From contig JAQVCM010000022.1 of the NCBI GenBank assembly GCA_028689775.1, positions 1 through 42,655 on the forward strand: a stretch of DNA of 42,655 nt. Reading direction: 5' to 3'. The stretch is from Crocinitomicaceae bacterium (GTDB taxonomy: Bacteria; Bacteroidota; Bacteroidia; Flavobacteriales_D; Crocinitomicaceae). The position numbers and the translations under genes were made by a program. Positions 18,399 to 27,087 of the stretch are shown here, in pieces. Under the pieces are notes generated by a model. The model was not told the origin of the DNA, did not search any database, and worked only from the letters and a program-made list of their open reading frames with translations. Within the stretch, counting starts at the first letter, position 1. Each line of letters opens with the position of its first letter.

Positions 18399-18415
18399 TT
18401 GTCCTGCATTTGTCC
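18399..18415 (+). promoter_or_regulatory. TGTC direct-repeat box upstream of the first surface-protein gene
   Basis: TTGTCC repeats at 18399 and 18410, an 11-base period. The second TGTC begins 66 bases before the start codon at 18477. The same arrangement stands ahead of the genes at 23876 and 27088. Confidence 0.55.
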
Positions 18416-18476
18416 AAGCATTAGAGACATACTTGTACAAGTATTTTTCGTATTATTGTGTAACAAATATTAATCA

Positions 18477-21400
18477 ATGACTTATTCAAATAAAAGAATA
18501 CTCTTAATTTTGACATTGTTCTTGTCCTCTTTTATTGAATTGAAAGCACAATGTATATGGACTGTGAAATCGACAGAATCTTTTGAATATACAACTGTAA
18601 TTCCATATTTAATTCCAGGGAAAGTGTATCACGATACACCTCAGTTAAGTTCATTTGCAAATTGCGTTCGTACAGGAAATCGGGGAATGTACATGAACAT
18701 CGTAAACGGAGAGACAGGTTTGTTGTATTCGCAATCTTTTACTTCGATTTGTACTTCTCAGAGTTATCGATTTTCTTTTTCAGCGATCAACGCAACAAAT
18801 TCTACCCCAAATCCAAACGTTACTATAAATATTTTGGATAATAATAACATCGTTCTTTCTACGGTAACTTTAACATTAACGAATACGTGGTCTGATGTTG
18901 TGATGCCGGCTTTTAATTCAACGACCACCACGATTTGGTTTCAAATCGTAACCAACATACCTGGTGGTCCAGGAAATGACGCTGGTTTTGATGACATCGT
19001 ACTTTCTACTTGCGCTCCAGCTCCACAGCAAATCAACTTGATACAATGTGCAGGTTCTGCAGTATTTGACTTATATCCTGAAATCGATTCGCCTGTTTTG
19101 ACGACTGCTGGAGTTTGGACGGGACCTTCGGCGCTGCAAAATGGACACTTGGGAACTTTTAATCCTGCGGTGAATGGAAACGGGAATTATGCGTATGCAA
19201 TTCTTGGAGCTGGAGGTTGTTCGGACTCAGTTGCCAATTTTAACATTCAACTCACGCAAACGCCACAACTAAATGCAATTGCTGCTGTGAATCATTGTGG
19301 ACCCTACACACTTCCTGTAATTACGGGAACCAATTTATCTGGAAATGAAAAGTATTACACCTTGGCAAATGGTGGAGGAACGATTTTGCCAGTTGGTTCA
19401 CAAATAACAACGTCTCAAACGGTCTATGCTTATGGTGGCGCAACTGGTTGTTCTGATGAGAAATCTTTTGTGGTAACCATTAGTACACCAAACGATGCGG
19501 GTTCTGATAATGGAGCAAATTATTGTGGTCCTGGACCGGCTGTTAATGTAGGTTCATTTGTGAGTGCGACTGCAACTCCAGGAGGTGTTTGGGCAGAAAC
19601 TTCTGTTCCAGCTTCCGGCGCTTTTAATGCAACTACGCTGATTTTCAACACGGTGAATGTTGCAACAGGTGTTTATACATTTACCTATTCTTTGCCAGCT
19701 AATGGAGCTTGTCCTGCTGATAACGCACTTTTTACAGTTGGATTAGGGAATTATCCATCGGTGCAATTAGGTCCTGACACAACACTTTGTCCAGGTCAAA
19801 CGCTTGTTTTAAATGCCGCTTCGGTAGGAACTTTTGATTCTTATTTATGGAACAATGGTTCAACCAATCCGACACGAACTGTTACATCAGCTGGCACATA
19901 CAGCGTTACAGGAACGATTTTAGGTGATAACCAAATCGTGAATGGTGACTTTGAAACTGGGAATGCTGGTTTTACAACAGATTACCTGCCAGCAAGCGGT
20001 GGCGCCTATGGTTTATTGTCGAATGCTGGTGAGTATGCAATCGCAAATTCTCCAAATGCTGTTCATAATAATTTTTCTTTTTGCAATGACCACACTCCCG
20101 CGCCCGGAACGCAAATGTTAGTGGTGAATGGCTCAGGTACTCCTGGTACAAATGTTTGGTGTCAAACAGTGCCGGTACAACCAAATACAGATTATCAGTT
20201 TGGGACTTGGATTACCAATGCATTGAACGACATTAATGTAGCACAACTTCAATTTTCGATCAACGGCTCTACCTTGGGAAATGTTTTTTCTACTTCAACA
20301 ATTGGATGCAATTGGCAACAGTTTTTTCAAGTTTGGAATTCTGGATCAGCCACCACTGCAGTGATTTGTATTTTAAATCAAAATACATCCAACGCGGGAA
20401 ATGATTTCGCAATTGACGACATTACCTTCCGACCAATATGTTATTCAACCGATACGATCGTTGTAAATTACAGTACTTTTCCAGTTGTAAATCTTGGTTT
20501 AGATACCAATTTATGTTCAGGTGAAACATTGACTTTAGATGCGCAAAATGCTGGAAATACCTTTTTATGGTCAGACGGTTCTAACAATCAAACCTTAGAT
20601 GTGCTGACAACTGGTAATTATCATGTTACAGTTACGAATCCACATTTTTGTCAGTCATCAGATACGATTTTAGTAAATTTTGAAGCTCCTAAAAACGCTG
20701 GACTGGATGCGCAAACAAGTATTTGTGTTTCAAATGGGAACATCAACTTGAATACGCTCTTATCAACGGGTACAACTTCAGGTGGTATTTGGAATGATTT
20801 TAATTCGACCACAAATGGTGGACTGAATCCAAATGGAAACTTAGACATCACTTTACTGAATGGAGTTCACCAAGTGAGCTACGTTGTTGCTGGAGTTTAT
20901 TGTCCAAACGACACTTCGAAAGTTCAGGTGGACGTGAAAAGTCAACCAAACGCTGGATTAGATGGCAGCGTAAAAGTTTGTAATTCGGTTGGAGATTTGG
21001 TCAATTTAAATAATTTAATCAGTCCGGCGACGCTTATACCAGTTGGTGTTTGGCAAGAAATAGGAGCAAATCCTTCTAATCAATTCAATACAGGGTCGGG
21101 AGTTTTGACTGTTTCCAACTTAAATGCTGGCGTTTACCGATTTAATTATGTGATTCCTGCCACACAGCCTTGCGTGAACGATACCGCTCAAGTACTCGTC
21201 ACCATCGTTGAAAATCCAGTGGTGAGTTTTAAATCAGATACCTTACAAGGTTGTAGTCCGCTAAATGTTCAGTTTATCAATACCAGTGTTGCATCAGCAA
21301 CTTCAACTTACCTTTGGAATTTAGGGAATGGAAAGTCGTCTACTTTATTGAATCCAAATCCAAACATGTATGTAGGTGCAGGTTGTTACAACATTTCATT

Positions 21401-22004
21401 GACGGTTACAGCAGAAAATCTTTGTACCAAAACCTTCTCCATTTCGGATATGATTTGTGTTTTTCCAAATCCAGTGGCTGATTTTAGTTTTTCTCCAATG
21501 CCAGCCTATGCGGATGATCCGATGGTGACATTTACAAACAGTTCTACTTTGAACGACTTCAATGCTTGGACATTTGGAGATGGAACAAACAGCAGTTTAG
21601 AGAACCCAAAACACTTGTATCCACCAGGAGAAGTTGCAAATTATTTGGCTCAATTAATTGTGTACACCACGAAAGGATGCTCCGATACTGCTCAAAGAGT
21701 TGTGCAAATTAACGGACAAACAATCTTTTATGTTCCAAATGCTTTTACGCCAGACGGAGATGAACTAAACAATGTATTTATCCCTGTGTTGAGCGCTGGT
21801 TTTGATCCTTCAGATTATACCTTTGTAATTTACAACCGATGGGGCGAAATTGTTTTTGAAACATTTGACATCGCAGTTGGTTGGGATGGAACTTATGGCG
21901 GGAAAATCGCTCAAGATGGAGTTTACACCTGGACTATCAACTTCAAGCATATCAGTGAAGATAATCGATATGTGAAGAGGGGAAGTGTCAGTTTGATACG
22001 TTAA
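18477..22004 (+). CDS. Large secreted surface protein with type B T9SS sorting domain
   Basis: A 1175-residue protein with a signal peptide ending in KAQ (about 1-25). The last ~95 residues (YVPNAFTPDGDELNNVF ... IYNRWGEIVFET ... WDGTY) are the gliding-motility-associated C-terminal domain that directs export through the T9SS, of the type dependent on a SprF-like partner. In between are Ig/PKD-like modules. Three related ~85-residue repeats begin with (N)AG.D near 340, 739 and 825. Two LG.DT.LC.G.TL modules lie near 431 and 676, a jelly-roll-like module lies at about 485-665, and PKD domains run from about 916 to 1080. Adhesion or a cell-surface matrix role is likely but not shown. The jelly-roll module is closely repeated in the gene at 27088. 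Confidence 0.85.
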   Translation: MTYSNKRILLILTLFLSSFIELKAQCIWTVKSTESFEYTTVIPYLIPGKVYHDTPQLSSFANCVRTGNRGMYMNIVNGETGLLYSQSFTSICTSQSYRFSFSAINATNSTPNPNVTINILDNNNIVLSTVTLTLTNTWSDVVMPAFNSTTTTIWFQIVTNIPGGPGNDAGFDDIVLSTCAPAPQQINLIQCAGSAVFDLYPEIDSPVLTTAGVWTGPSALQNGHLGTFNPAVNGNGNYAYAILGAGGCSDSVANFNIQLTQTPQLNAIAAVNHCGPYTLPVITGTNLSGNEKYYTLANGGGTILPVGSQITTSQTVYAYGGATGCSDEKSFVVTISTPNDAGSDNGANYCGPGPAVNVGSFVSATATPGGVWAETSVPASGAFNATTLIFNTVNVATGVYTFTYSLPANGACPADNALFTVGLGNYPSVQLGPDTTLCPGQTLVLNAASVGTFDSYLWNNGSTNPTRTVTSAGTYSVTGTILGDNQIVNGDFETGNAGFTTDYLPASGGAYGLLSNAGEYAIANSPNAVHNNFSFCNDHTPAPGTQMLVVNGSGTPGTNVWCQTVPVQPNTDYQFGTWITNALNDINVAQLQFSINGSTLGNVFSTSTIGCNWQQFFQVWNSGSATTAVICILNQNTSNAGNDFAIDDITFRPICYSTDTIVVNYSTFPVVNLGLDTNLCSGETLTLDAQNAGNTFLWSDGSNNQTLDVLTTGNYHVTVTNPHFCQSSDTILVNFEAPKNAGLDAQTSICVSNGNINLNTLLSTGTTSGGIWNDFNSTTNGGLNPNGNLDITLLNGVHQVSYVVAGVYCPNDTSKVQVDVKSQPNAGLDGSVKVCNSVGDLVNLNNLISPATLIPVGVWQEIGANPSNQFNTGSGVLTVSNLNAGVYRFNYVIPATQPCVNDTAQVLVTIVENPVVSFKSDTLQGCSPLNVQFINTSVASATSTYLWNLGNGKSSTLLNPNPNMYVGAGCYNISLTVTAENLCTKTFSISDMICVFPNPVADFSFSPMPAYADDPMVTFTNSSTLNDFNAWTFGDGTNSSLENPKHLYPPGEVANYLAQLIVYTTKGCSDTAQRVVQINGQTIFYVPNAFTPDGDELNNVFIPVLSAGFDPSDYTFVIYNRWGEIVFETFDIAVGWDGTYGGKIAQDGVYTWTINFKHISEDNRYVKRGSVSLIR

Positions 22005-22114
22005 AATTTATGGATTTAAAATATAGTTCGTTAAAATTTCAATATTCTATGACTTTCTAGAAGCATAATTCTATTTTTATAAGATAAAAAACTCACTTTA
22101 ACAAATTTAATAAA

Positions 22115-23761
22115 TTGATATACAGTAGATTGCTTGCTATTATTCTATTTTTTTTCACAGCTATTCCTGCTTTCGCAGAAGTTTTTCCAATCAAATTAAG
22201 CTATAAAGACGGAATTGATTTTGTGGATGAGGTCATTGATCAAAATAAATCAATTAGCACTATTTTAAAGTCAATCGACAGCTTACAAGAAAAGCATTTC
22301 ACTTCTTTTCAAGAATACTCTGATTTTTTGATTTATGCTGAGAAAAGACTCAGTCCAAAATATGAAAGTGATATAATTGACTTTACTTTTAAGATCAGTG
22401 AGTTATTTCACAAGAACAATGTTCATCAAAATGCATTTATCTACCTCAAGAAAACCTTGCGTTTGGTAGATTTATATCCTGAGAAATCAAAAAACATTCC
22501 CTTGGCGATATTGCATGAAGACCTAGGTCTCACGTATTATTATTTTAAAAGATATGATTTGTCCAGCGAGTATTTGTATAAAGCTTTACAACAACATGAC
22601 ATAGAAGATAATACACGAATCAATATATTCAATACCATTGGAATGATTCATAGAGAACGCATGCAAGCTGATTCAGCTAAATTTTATTTTGAAAAAGCGT
22701 TAGTGATCGCGAAGCAAAATAAAAGAAGAGACTGGGTAGGTGTTATTTCTGGAAATTTAGGACATTATTATTTTCGAAAAAATGATTTAGTGAATGCACG
22801 TAAATTGATCCATAAAGATTTGGAAATCAGTTTGGAAACGAAGAATTATACAAGTGCGTTATACGCCCAAGGACTATTGGTCGAGTTGTTGCTACAGTTG
22901 GATAAATTAGAAGAAGCAAATCAAGGACTCATCAACGCAAAAAAGATTTTGGATTATAGTCCAAACTTAACGACCAAATCTTATTTTTTTCGAATTCAAT
23001 CTTTGTGTCTTCAAAAACAAGGGAAATTTGCTGAAGCATTGAGTAGTTTTCAAAAATTCGTAGCTTTCAGAGACACCATTTCTAAGATGCTGAATTTGGA
23101 GAATTTCAGTAACATAGAATTTCAGTTGACGTACGAAAAGAAGCAAGCTGAAATAAATGTTTTGAAACAAAAAGAAGAAAAAGATCGCTTTATCATTGTC
23201 GCTCTGTTTGTTTTTTTATCGACCGTTGTACTTGCTTTTAGTATCATTTTTTATCAAGTTGTTAAAAGAAAGAAGCGCGAGCGAGAAATTCTTTCTTTAC
23301 AAAAATTACGAGTAGAAGAAGAGTTGAAAAATACTGAGAATCAAGTCCACGAAATCTTAAGTAACTTAAGTGAAAAAAATCAATTGATCGTGGAATTAAA
23401 CTCTGAGATTGAGGATATTCAAGAAAAGCAGCAAAATCAACAAAATCAAATAGAAACTACAAAACTTTCCGAACGACTTCAGTCTTTTGTTTTGTTGACA
23501 GAAGACGATTGGATTGTCTTTAAAAGACTTTTTGAGAAATTAAATCCTGGCTTTTTTGAGTATTTCAACACCAATTATCCAGAAGCTACGAATGCCGAAG
23601 TACGGCTTGCAGCACTCATTAAATTGAATTTATCCAACAATGAAATGGCAAGAACACTTGGTATTTCAATTGATTCGGTCAGAAAGACCAATTTAAGACT
23701 TCGAAAAAGGTTAGGCATCGAAGAACAAGGAGACTTATTGAAGCTAATATTGAGTGTTTAG
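22115..23761 (+). CDS. Membrane-spanning TPR regulator with LuxR-like helix-turn-helix
   Basis: A 548-residue protein. A cleavable-looking signal sequence ends at AFAE (about 1-21). Several TPR units follow (for example FNTIGMIHRERMQADSAKFYFEKAL and the next repeat), then one membrane span near 358-378 (IIVALFVFLSTVVLAFSIIF), a basic and coiled-coil stretch (about 380-460), and a C-terminal helix-turn-helix near 500-545 (LNLSNNEMARTLGISIDSVRK). This gives a periplasmic sensing part and a cytoplasmic DNA-binding part in one chain, an architecture seen in Bacteroidota regulators. The start is TTG: a stop lies upstream in frame at 22085 and no ATG precedes the signal sequence. It sits between surface-protein genes that share an upstream repeat and may control them. 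Confidence 0.85.
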   Translation: MIYSRLLAIILFFFTAIPAFAEVFPIKLSYKDGIDFVDEVIDQNKSISTILKSIDSLQEKHFTSFQEYSDFLIYAEKRLSPKYESDIIDFTFKISELFHKNNVHQNAFIYLKKTLRLVDLYPEKSKNIPLAILHEDLGLTYYYFKRYDLSSEYLYKALQQHDIEDNTRINIFNTIGMIHRERMQADSAKFYFEKALVIAKQNKRRDWVGVISGNLGHYYFRKNDLVNARKLIHKDLEISLETKNYTSALYAQGLLVELLLQLDKLEEANQGLINAKKILDYSPNLTTKSYFFRIQSLCLQKQGKFAEALSSFQKFVAFRDTISKMLNLENFSNIEFQLTYEKKQAEINVLKQKEEKDRFIIVALFVFLSTVVLAFSIIFYQVVKRKKREREILSLQKLRVEEELKNTENQVHEILSNLSEKNQLIVELNSEIEDIQEKQQNQQNQIETTKLSERLQSFVLLTEDDWIVFKRLFEKLNPGFFEYFNTNYPEATNAEVRLAALIKLNLSNNEMARTLGISIDSVRKTNLRLRKRLGIEEQGDLLKLILSV

Positions 23762-23773
23762 AATGGTTTCTGA

Positions 23774-23813
23774 ATGTCCTATTTTTGTCTTGTTGCTTGT
23801 CTTTAGATTGTCT
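23774..23813 (+). promoter_or_regulatory. Four-fold TGTC repeat upstream of the type A surface-protein gene
   Basis: TGTC units begin at 23775, 23786, 23798 and 23809, spaced 11, 12 and 11 bases. The last begins 67 bases before the start codon at 23876. The first two have the same TGTCCT-N3-TTTGTC form as the boxes at 18399 and 27007. Confidence 0.55.
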
Positions 23814-23875
23814 TCTAGTAAGTAGAATCAGACAACACTTATTGGTTTAGTTTTACAAAAACTAAAAATCAATAT

Positions 23876-26800
23876 ATGAAATCAAATCTAATTACGCAAT
23901 TTAAGCGAAGATTATTATCTGCCTCCGCTTTAAGTCTTTTAATGGTGGGTTCGTGTTTTACGAATGTAAATGCGCAGTCAACAGTAACAATTGGAACAAA
24001 TCAGTCCGATAATGGTAATTTCCCCATAACTTCAAATTATGGGTACTCCTATTCGCAACAGATATATACAGTGGCGGATTTGAATGCTTCTGGTATGACA
24101 GCTCCGGGGACAATCACCAAGTTGCGTTTTTATTTAACAACATCCACTTCCGCAAGCAGCACCGGTTGGACTGTTTATATGGGTAACACTACAAAAGAAG
24201 AATTTACATCCAATACAGACTGGATACCAGTTTCAGCACTAACTACGAATTTCAGTGGTACTGCAAGTTTTCCAGCATCTGGAAACTGGATGGAAGTTAC
24301 CTTGACTACTCCTTTCCAATGGAATGGAATTGACAACATTGTCATAGGTGTTGATGAAAATACTGCGGGTTATAGTTCAGGAAACAGTTCATGGAAAGTT
24401 TTTAATGTTGTTACAAATCGTGGAATTCAATACCGTAATGATACTACAAATCCAGACCCAGCGAGTCCACCTTCTGCAACTGGAAGATCTACATCGATTA
24501 ATACAGTTCAATTCGAATATACACTAGCTCCAGCATGTTCTGGAAATCCAGCAATTACCGCTGTTGTTGCTACTTTAGGAAATGATATTTGTGAAGGTGT
24601 CGGTTTTGGTTTAAGTGTGAGTCAAACTGTATTTGTTTCTGGAATTACGTATCAATGGCAACAATTGAATGGAACGAACTGGGAGGATATCATTGGAGCT
24701 ACTTCATCTTCATATACCAATACGGGATTAGCAGCTTCAACAGATTTTCAAGTTGTTGCTACTTGTCCAGCTACTAGTGGTGTCACTACCAACGGAATTA
24801 GTATCAATGTAAATCCAGCACCAACAGTGGTTGTGGATTTTCCAAATGTTTCTATTTGTCCTGGAGATGCTGCAACGTTTACAGCTTCTGGTGCGAGCAC
24901 GTATTTGTGGTCGCCAGCTACTAGTTTAAGTTCAACTACTGCTGCGGTAGTCAATTCTACATCAACAGTTACAAGAGTTTATACAGTAACTGGAACGGAT
25001 GTAAACGGATGTACAAACACGGCAACTGCTAAAGTTACGCCGAATGCATCAGTAACTGCTGATATTGTAGTTAATCCTGCTGAAATCTGTACTTCTGGCT
25101 CGCCAGTGAGCGCTACTATTGGCGGATCTCTTCCAATGAATACCAATGCAGGTGTTTGGAATTTTCGTTTCTTAGAAGCAGACGGTGTAACTGAAGCTCA
25201 GGCTTGGAGTACAAACGATGTTTTTAACTTCATTCCAATGCAAGATTCTACTTACAATTTCTTTTATCAATTAAGCAATACTGCATGTACAGGAACAATA
25301 GCGCCGGTACCTTTTAAATTCGTTGTAGGATTTGGTGGTGATGTAACTGTTATCGATTACAACTGTGTCAATTTAGGAGGAACAATTACGGTAAACAATG
25401 CCTTCGGTCAGCAAGAAATTGGGGTTATTTATTCAAATCCTTTGGTTGCTTCTTCTTCTGAAATTTCTTTGCAAGGTAACGCTGTTTTCGCAGACAATAG
25501 AATGGTTATTACACCTTCAGCAACTTCAAGAAATGGTCAAGGTATCATCACTGTTCCAAATTTCGCTTTAGGAACAAACAATGCAATGAATGTTTCGTTC
25601 TTATTAACAATGGATCAGCCAATAAATGTTGGTGCAGATGGAATGAGTTACTCATTCGGAAACGACGTTTCAACAGCTGTGGCTACTCCATTGCAAAATG
25701 GTAGAGGTTCAAAATTGAGATTGTGTTTTGACGCAATTGACAACAGTACTGAAAATGGAAACATTGCAGGTATATATCTTGTTTATGGATGGACATCTGC
25801 TAATGCATACGGGCCAGCTTCACCGCAAGTTTTAGCATTTAGTAATAATACAGGCTTGTTTATAAACAAAACAGATATCCCAGTCAGCATAATCATTGAC
25901 GCAGCAGGAAAAGTTAAAGTTACGGTTGATGGAATTGTTGTTTTTGATGGAATTTCATTACCAGCTTCATACCAGAGTGAAGATGTAACTTCTTGGAAAC
26001 ATAATTTCTCAGCATTTACAGGTGGTTATGCATTTCGACATGCGGTTTCTAATTTTGAAATTTCTTCAGGTTCAGTTTTATACGGTACTACAATGTCTCC
26101 AACAGCGACTCCAACAAACTGGCAAACTTCAAATACTTTCAGTGGATTGGCTCCTGGAACTTACCAAGTATGGTTAGCGAAAGATTCCACTGCAACTTGT
26201 AGTAAAAACCTTGAAACAATTGAAATTTTAAATACCAATCCAGTGATTAATTTAGGAGCTGATACCACTATTTGTCAAGGATCAAGTCTTCTTTTGGATG
26301 CTCAAAATACAGGATGTACGTATGTTTGGAGTGGAACTAATAATGTCAATCAAACACATGCTGTAACTCAAAGTGGTACGTATACTGCTTATGCTACAGA
26401 TGCAATTGGTTGTTTTGGAATTGGTTCGATTAACGTAAGTGTTTCTCAAGCGCCAACGGTTGCTGATATTTACGTTCAAGGGAATTATCCTACGATTTAT
26501 CTTTCAGCAATTAATCCAATGAATGTAAATACATACAGCTGGAACTTTGGGGATGGAACTACTTCTATGAATGCACCTTCTGGTATTTCTCATACGTATA
26601 CTACTCCTGGTGATTATATCGTTACGCTAACGATCACCAACTCTTGTGGTTCAGTTGAAATCAATAAAACAATTACCGTTCTTTCTACGGTTTCTGTGGA
26701 TGCATTAAGTTTGGAAGGTTTATCCATCTATCCGAATCCAGTCTCTTCTGACTTGACTATTTCTTTAACAGATGAAACGGAATCTTTCGTTACAATTACA

Positions 26801-26944
26801 TCAGTTACTGGAGCAATTATTTTAAATACACAAAGTTTCTTAAGTTCTACAAAAATCAATGTTGAAGGCTGGCAAGCTGGCGTTTACTTTGTAACTGTAA
26901 GCAATAAAGGAGCTTCAACAACGCAAAGAATTGTTGTTAAATAA
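23876..26944 (+). CDS. Secreted multidomain protein with lectin-like domain and type A T9SS sorting domain
   Basis: A 1022-residue protein with a signal peptide ending in NAQ (about 1-34). It has an N-terminal beta domain (about 40-220) common in T9SS cargo, then Ig-like modules to about 500. A region near 535-730 has the look of a concanavalin A/L-type lectin fold (NGQGIITVPNF ... GADGMSYSFGNDV ... SFLLTMD). Next come an LG.DT..CQG module and a PKD domain (SWNFGDGTTS, about 885-930). The C-terminal ~75 residues begin LSIYPNPVSSDLTIS and end TTQRIVVK, the type A sorting domain. Its role is probably sugar binding or adhesion at the surface. A strong terminator follows. Confidence 0.85.
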   Translation: MKSNLITQFKRRLLSASALSLLMVGSCFTNVNAQSTVTIGTNQSDNGNFPITSNYGYSYSQQIYTVADLNASGMTAPGTITKLRFYLTTSTSASSTGWTVYMGNTTKEEFTSNTDWIPVSALTTNFSGTASFPASGNWMEVTLTTPFQWNGIDNIVIGVDENTAGYSSGNSSWKVFNVVTNRGIQYRNDTTNPDPASPPSATGRSTSINTVQFEYTLAPACSGNPAITAVVATLGNDICEGVGFGLSVSQTVFVSGITYQWQQLNGTNWEDIIGATSSSYTNTGLAASTDFQVVATCPATSGVTTNGISINVNPAPTVVVDFPNVSICPGDAATFTASGASTYLWSPATSLSSTTAAVVNSTSTVTRVYTVTGTDVNGCTNTATAKVTPNASVTADIVVNPAEICTSGSPVSATIGGSLPMNTNAGVWNFRFLEADGVTEAQAWSTNDVFNFIPMQDSTYNFFYQLSNTACTGTIAPVPFKFVVGFGGDVTVIDYNCVNLGGTITVNNAFGQQEIGVIYSNPLVASSSEISLQGNAVFADNRMVITPSATSRNGQGIITVPNFALGTNNAMNVSFLLTMDQPINVGADGMSYSFGNDVSTAVATPLQNGRGSKLRLCFDAIDNSTENGNIAGIYLVYGWTSANAYGPASPQVLAFSNNTGLFINKTDIPVSIIIDAAGKVKVTVDGIVVFDGISLPASYQSEDVTSWKHNFSAFTGGYAFRHAVSNFEISSGSVLYGTTMSPTATPTNWQTSNTFSGLAPGTYQVWLAKDSTATCSKNLETIEILNTNPVINLGADTTICQGSSLLLDAQNTGCTYVWSGTNNVNQTHAVTQSGTYTAYATDAIGCFGIGSINVSVSQAPTVADIYVQGNYPTIYLSAINPMNVNTYSWNFGDGTTSMNAPSGISHTYTTPGDYIVTLTITNSCGSVEINKTITVLSTVSVDALSLEGLSIYPNPVSSDLTISLTDETESFVTITSVTGAIILNTQSFLSSTKINVEGWQAGVYFVTVSNKGASTTQRIVVK

Positions 26945-26967
26945 CCTTTAGTAGTAGTGGTAGTGTT

Positions 26968-27003
26968 AAAATGGGAGGCTACTTTTTAGTCCTCCCATTT
27001 TTT
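26968..27003 (+). terminator. Rho-independent terminator after the type A surface-protein gene
   Basis: An 11-base-pair stem (26968-26978 with 26991-27001) carries a T-rich 3' side. It separates the 23876 gene from the next one, so the following gene needs its own promoter. Confidence 0.88.
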
Positions 27004-27006
27004 ATT

Positions 27007-27023
27007 TTGTCCTGCTTTTGTCG
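27007..27023 (+). promoter_or_regulatory. TGTC direct-repeat box upstream of the third surface-protein gene
   Basis: TTGTCCTGCTTTTGTC with TGTC at 27008 and 27019, an 11-base period. The second TGTC begins 69 bases before the start codon at 27088. It is nearly identical to the box at 18399. Confidence 0.55.
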
Positions 27024-27087
27024 TGTTGTTTGAACGAACCTTTGGTTTTAATGAAGCGTCTACAATATAAATCTTAATCATCTAAAA

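Larger units (their letters stand above)
18002..18476. other. Divergent intergenic region between the dcw operon and the surface-protein cluster
   Basis: About 475 bases, very AT-rich, without a credible gene. It holds two MraZ-type boxes (18037-18050 minus, 18155-18168 plus), a TTGTCC direct repeat (18399-18415), and a perfect 14-base palindrome (18430-18443). A convincing -7 element for the mraZ promoter was not found by eye. Confidence 0.6.
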
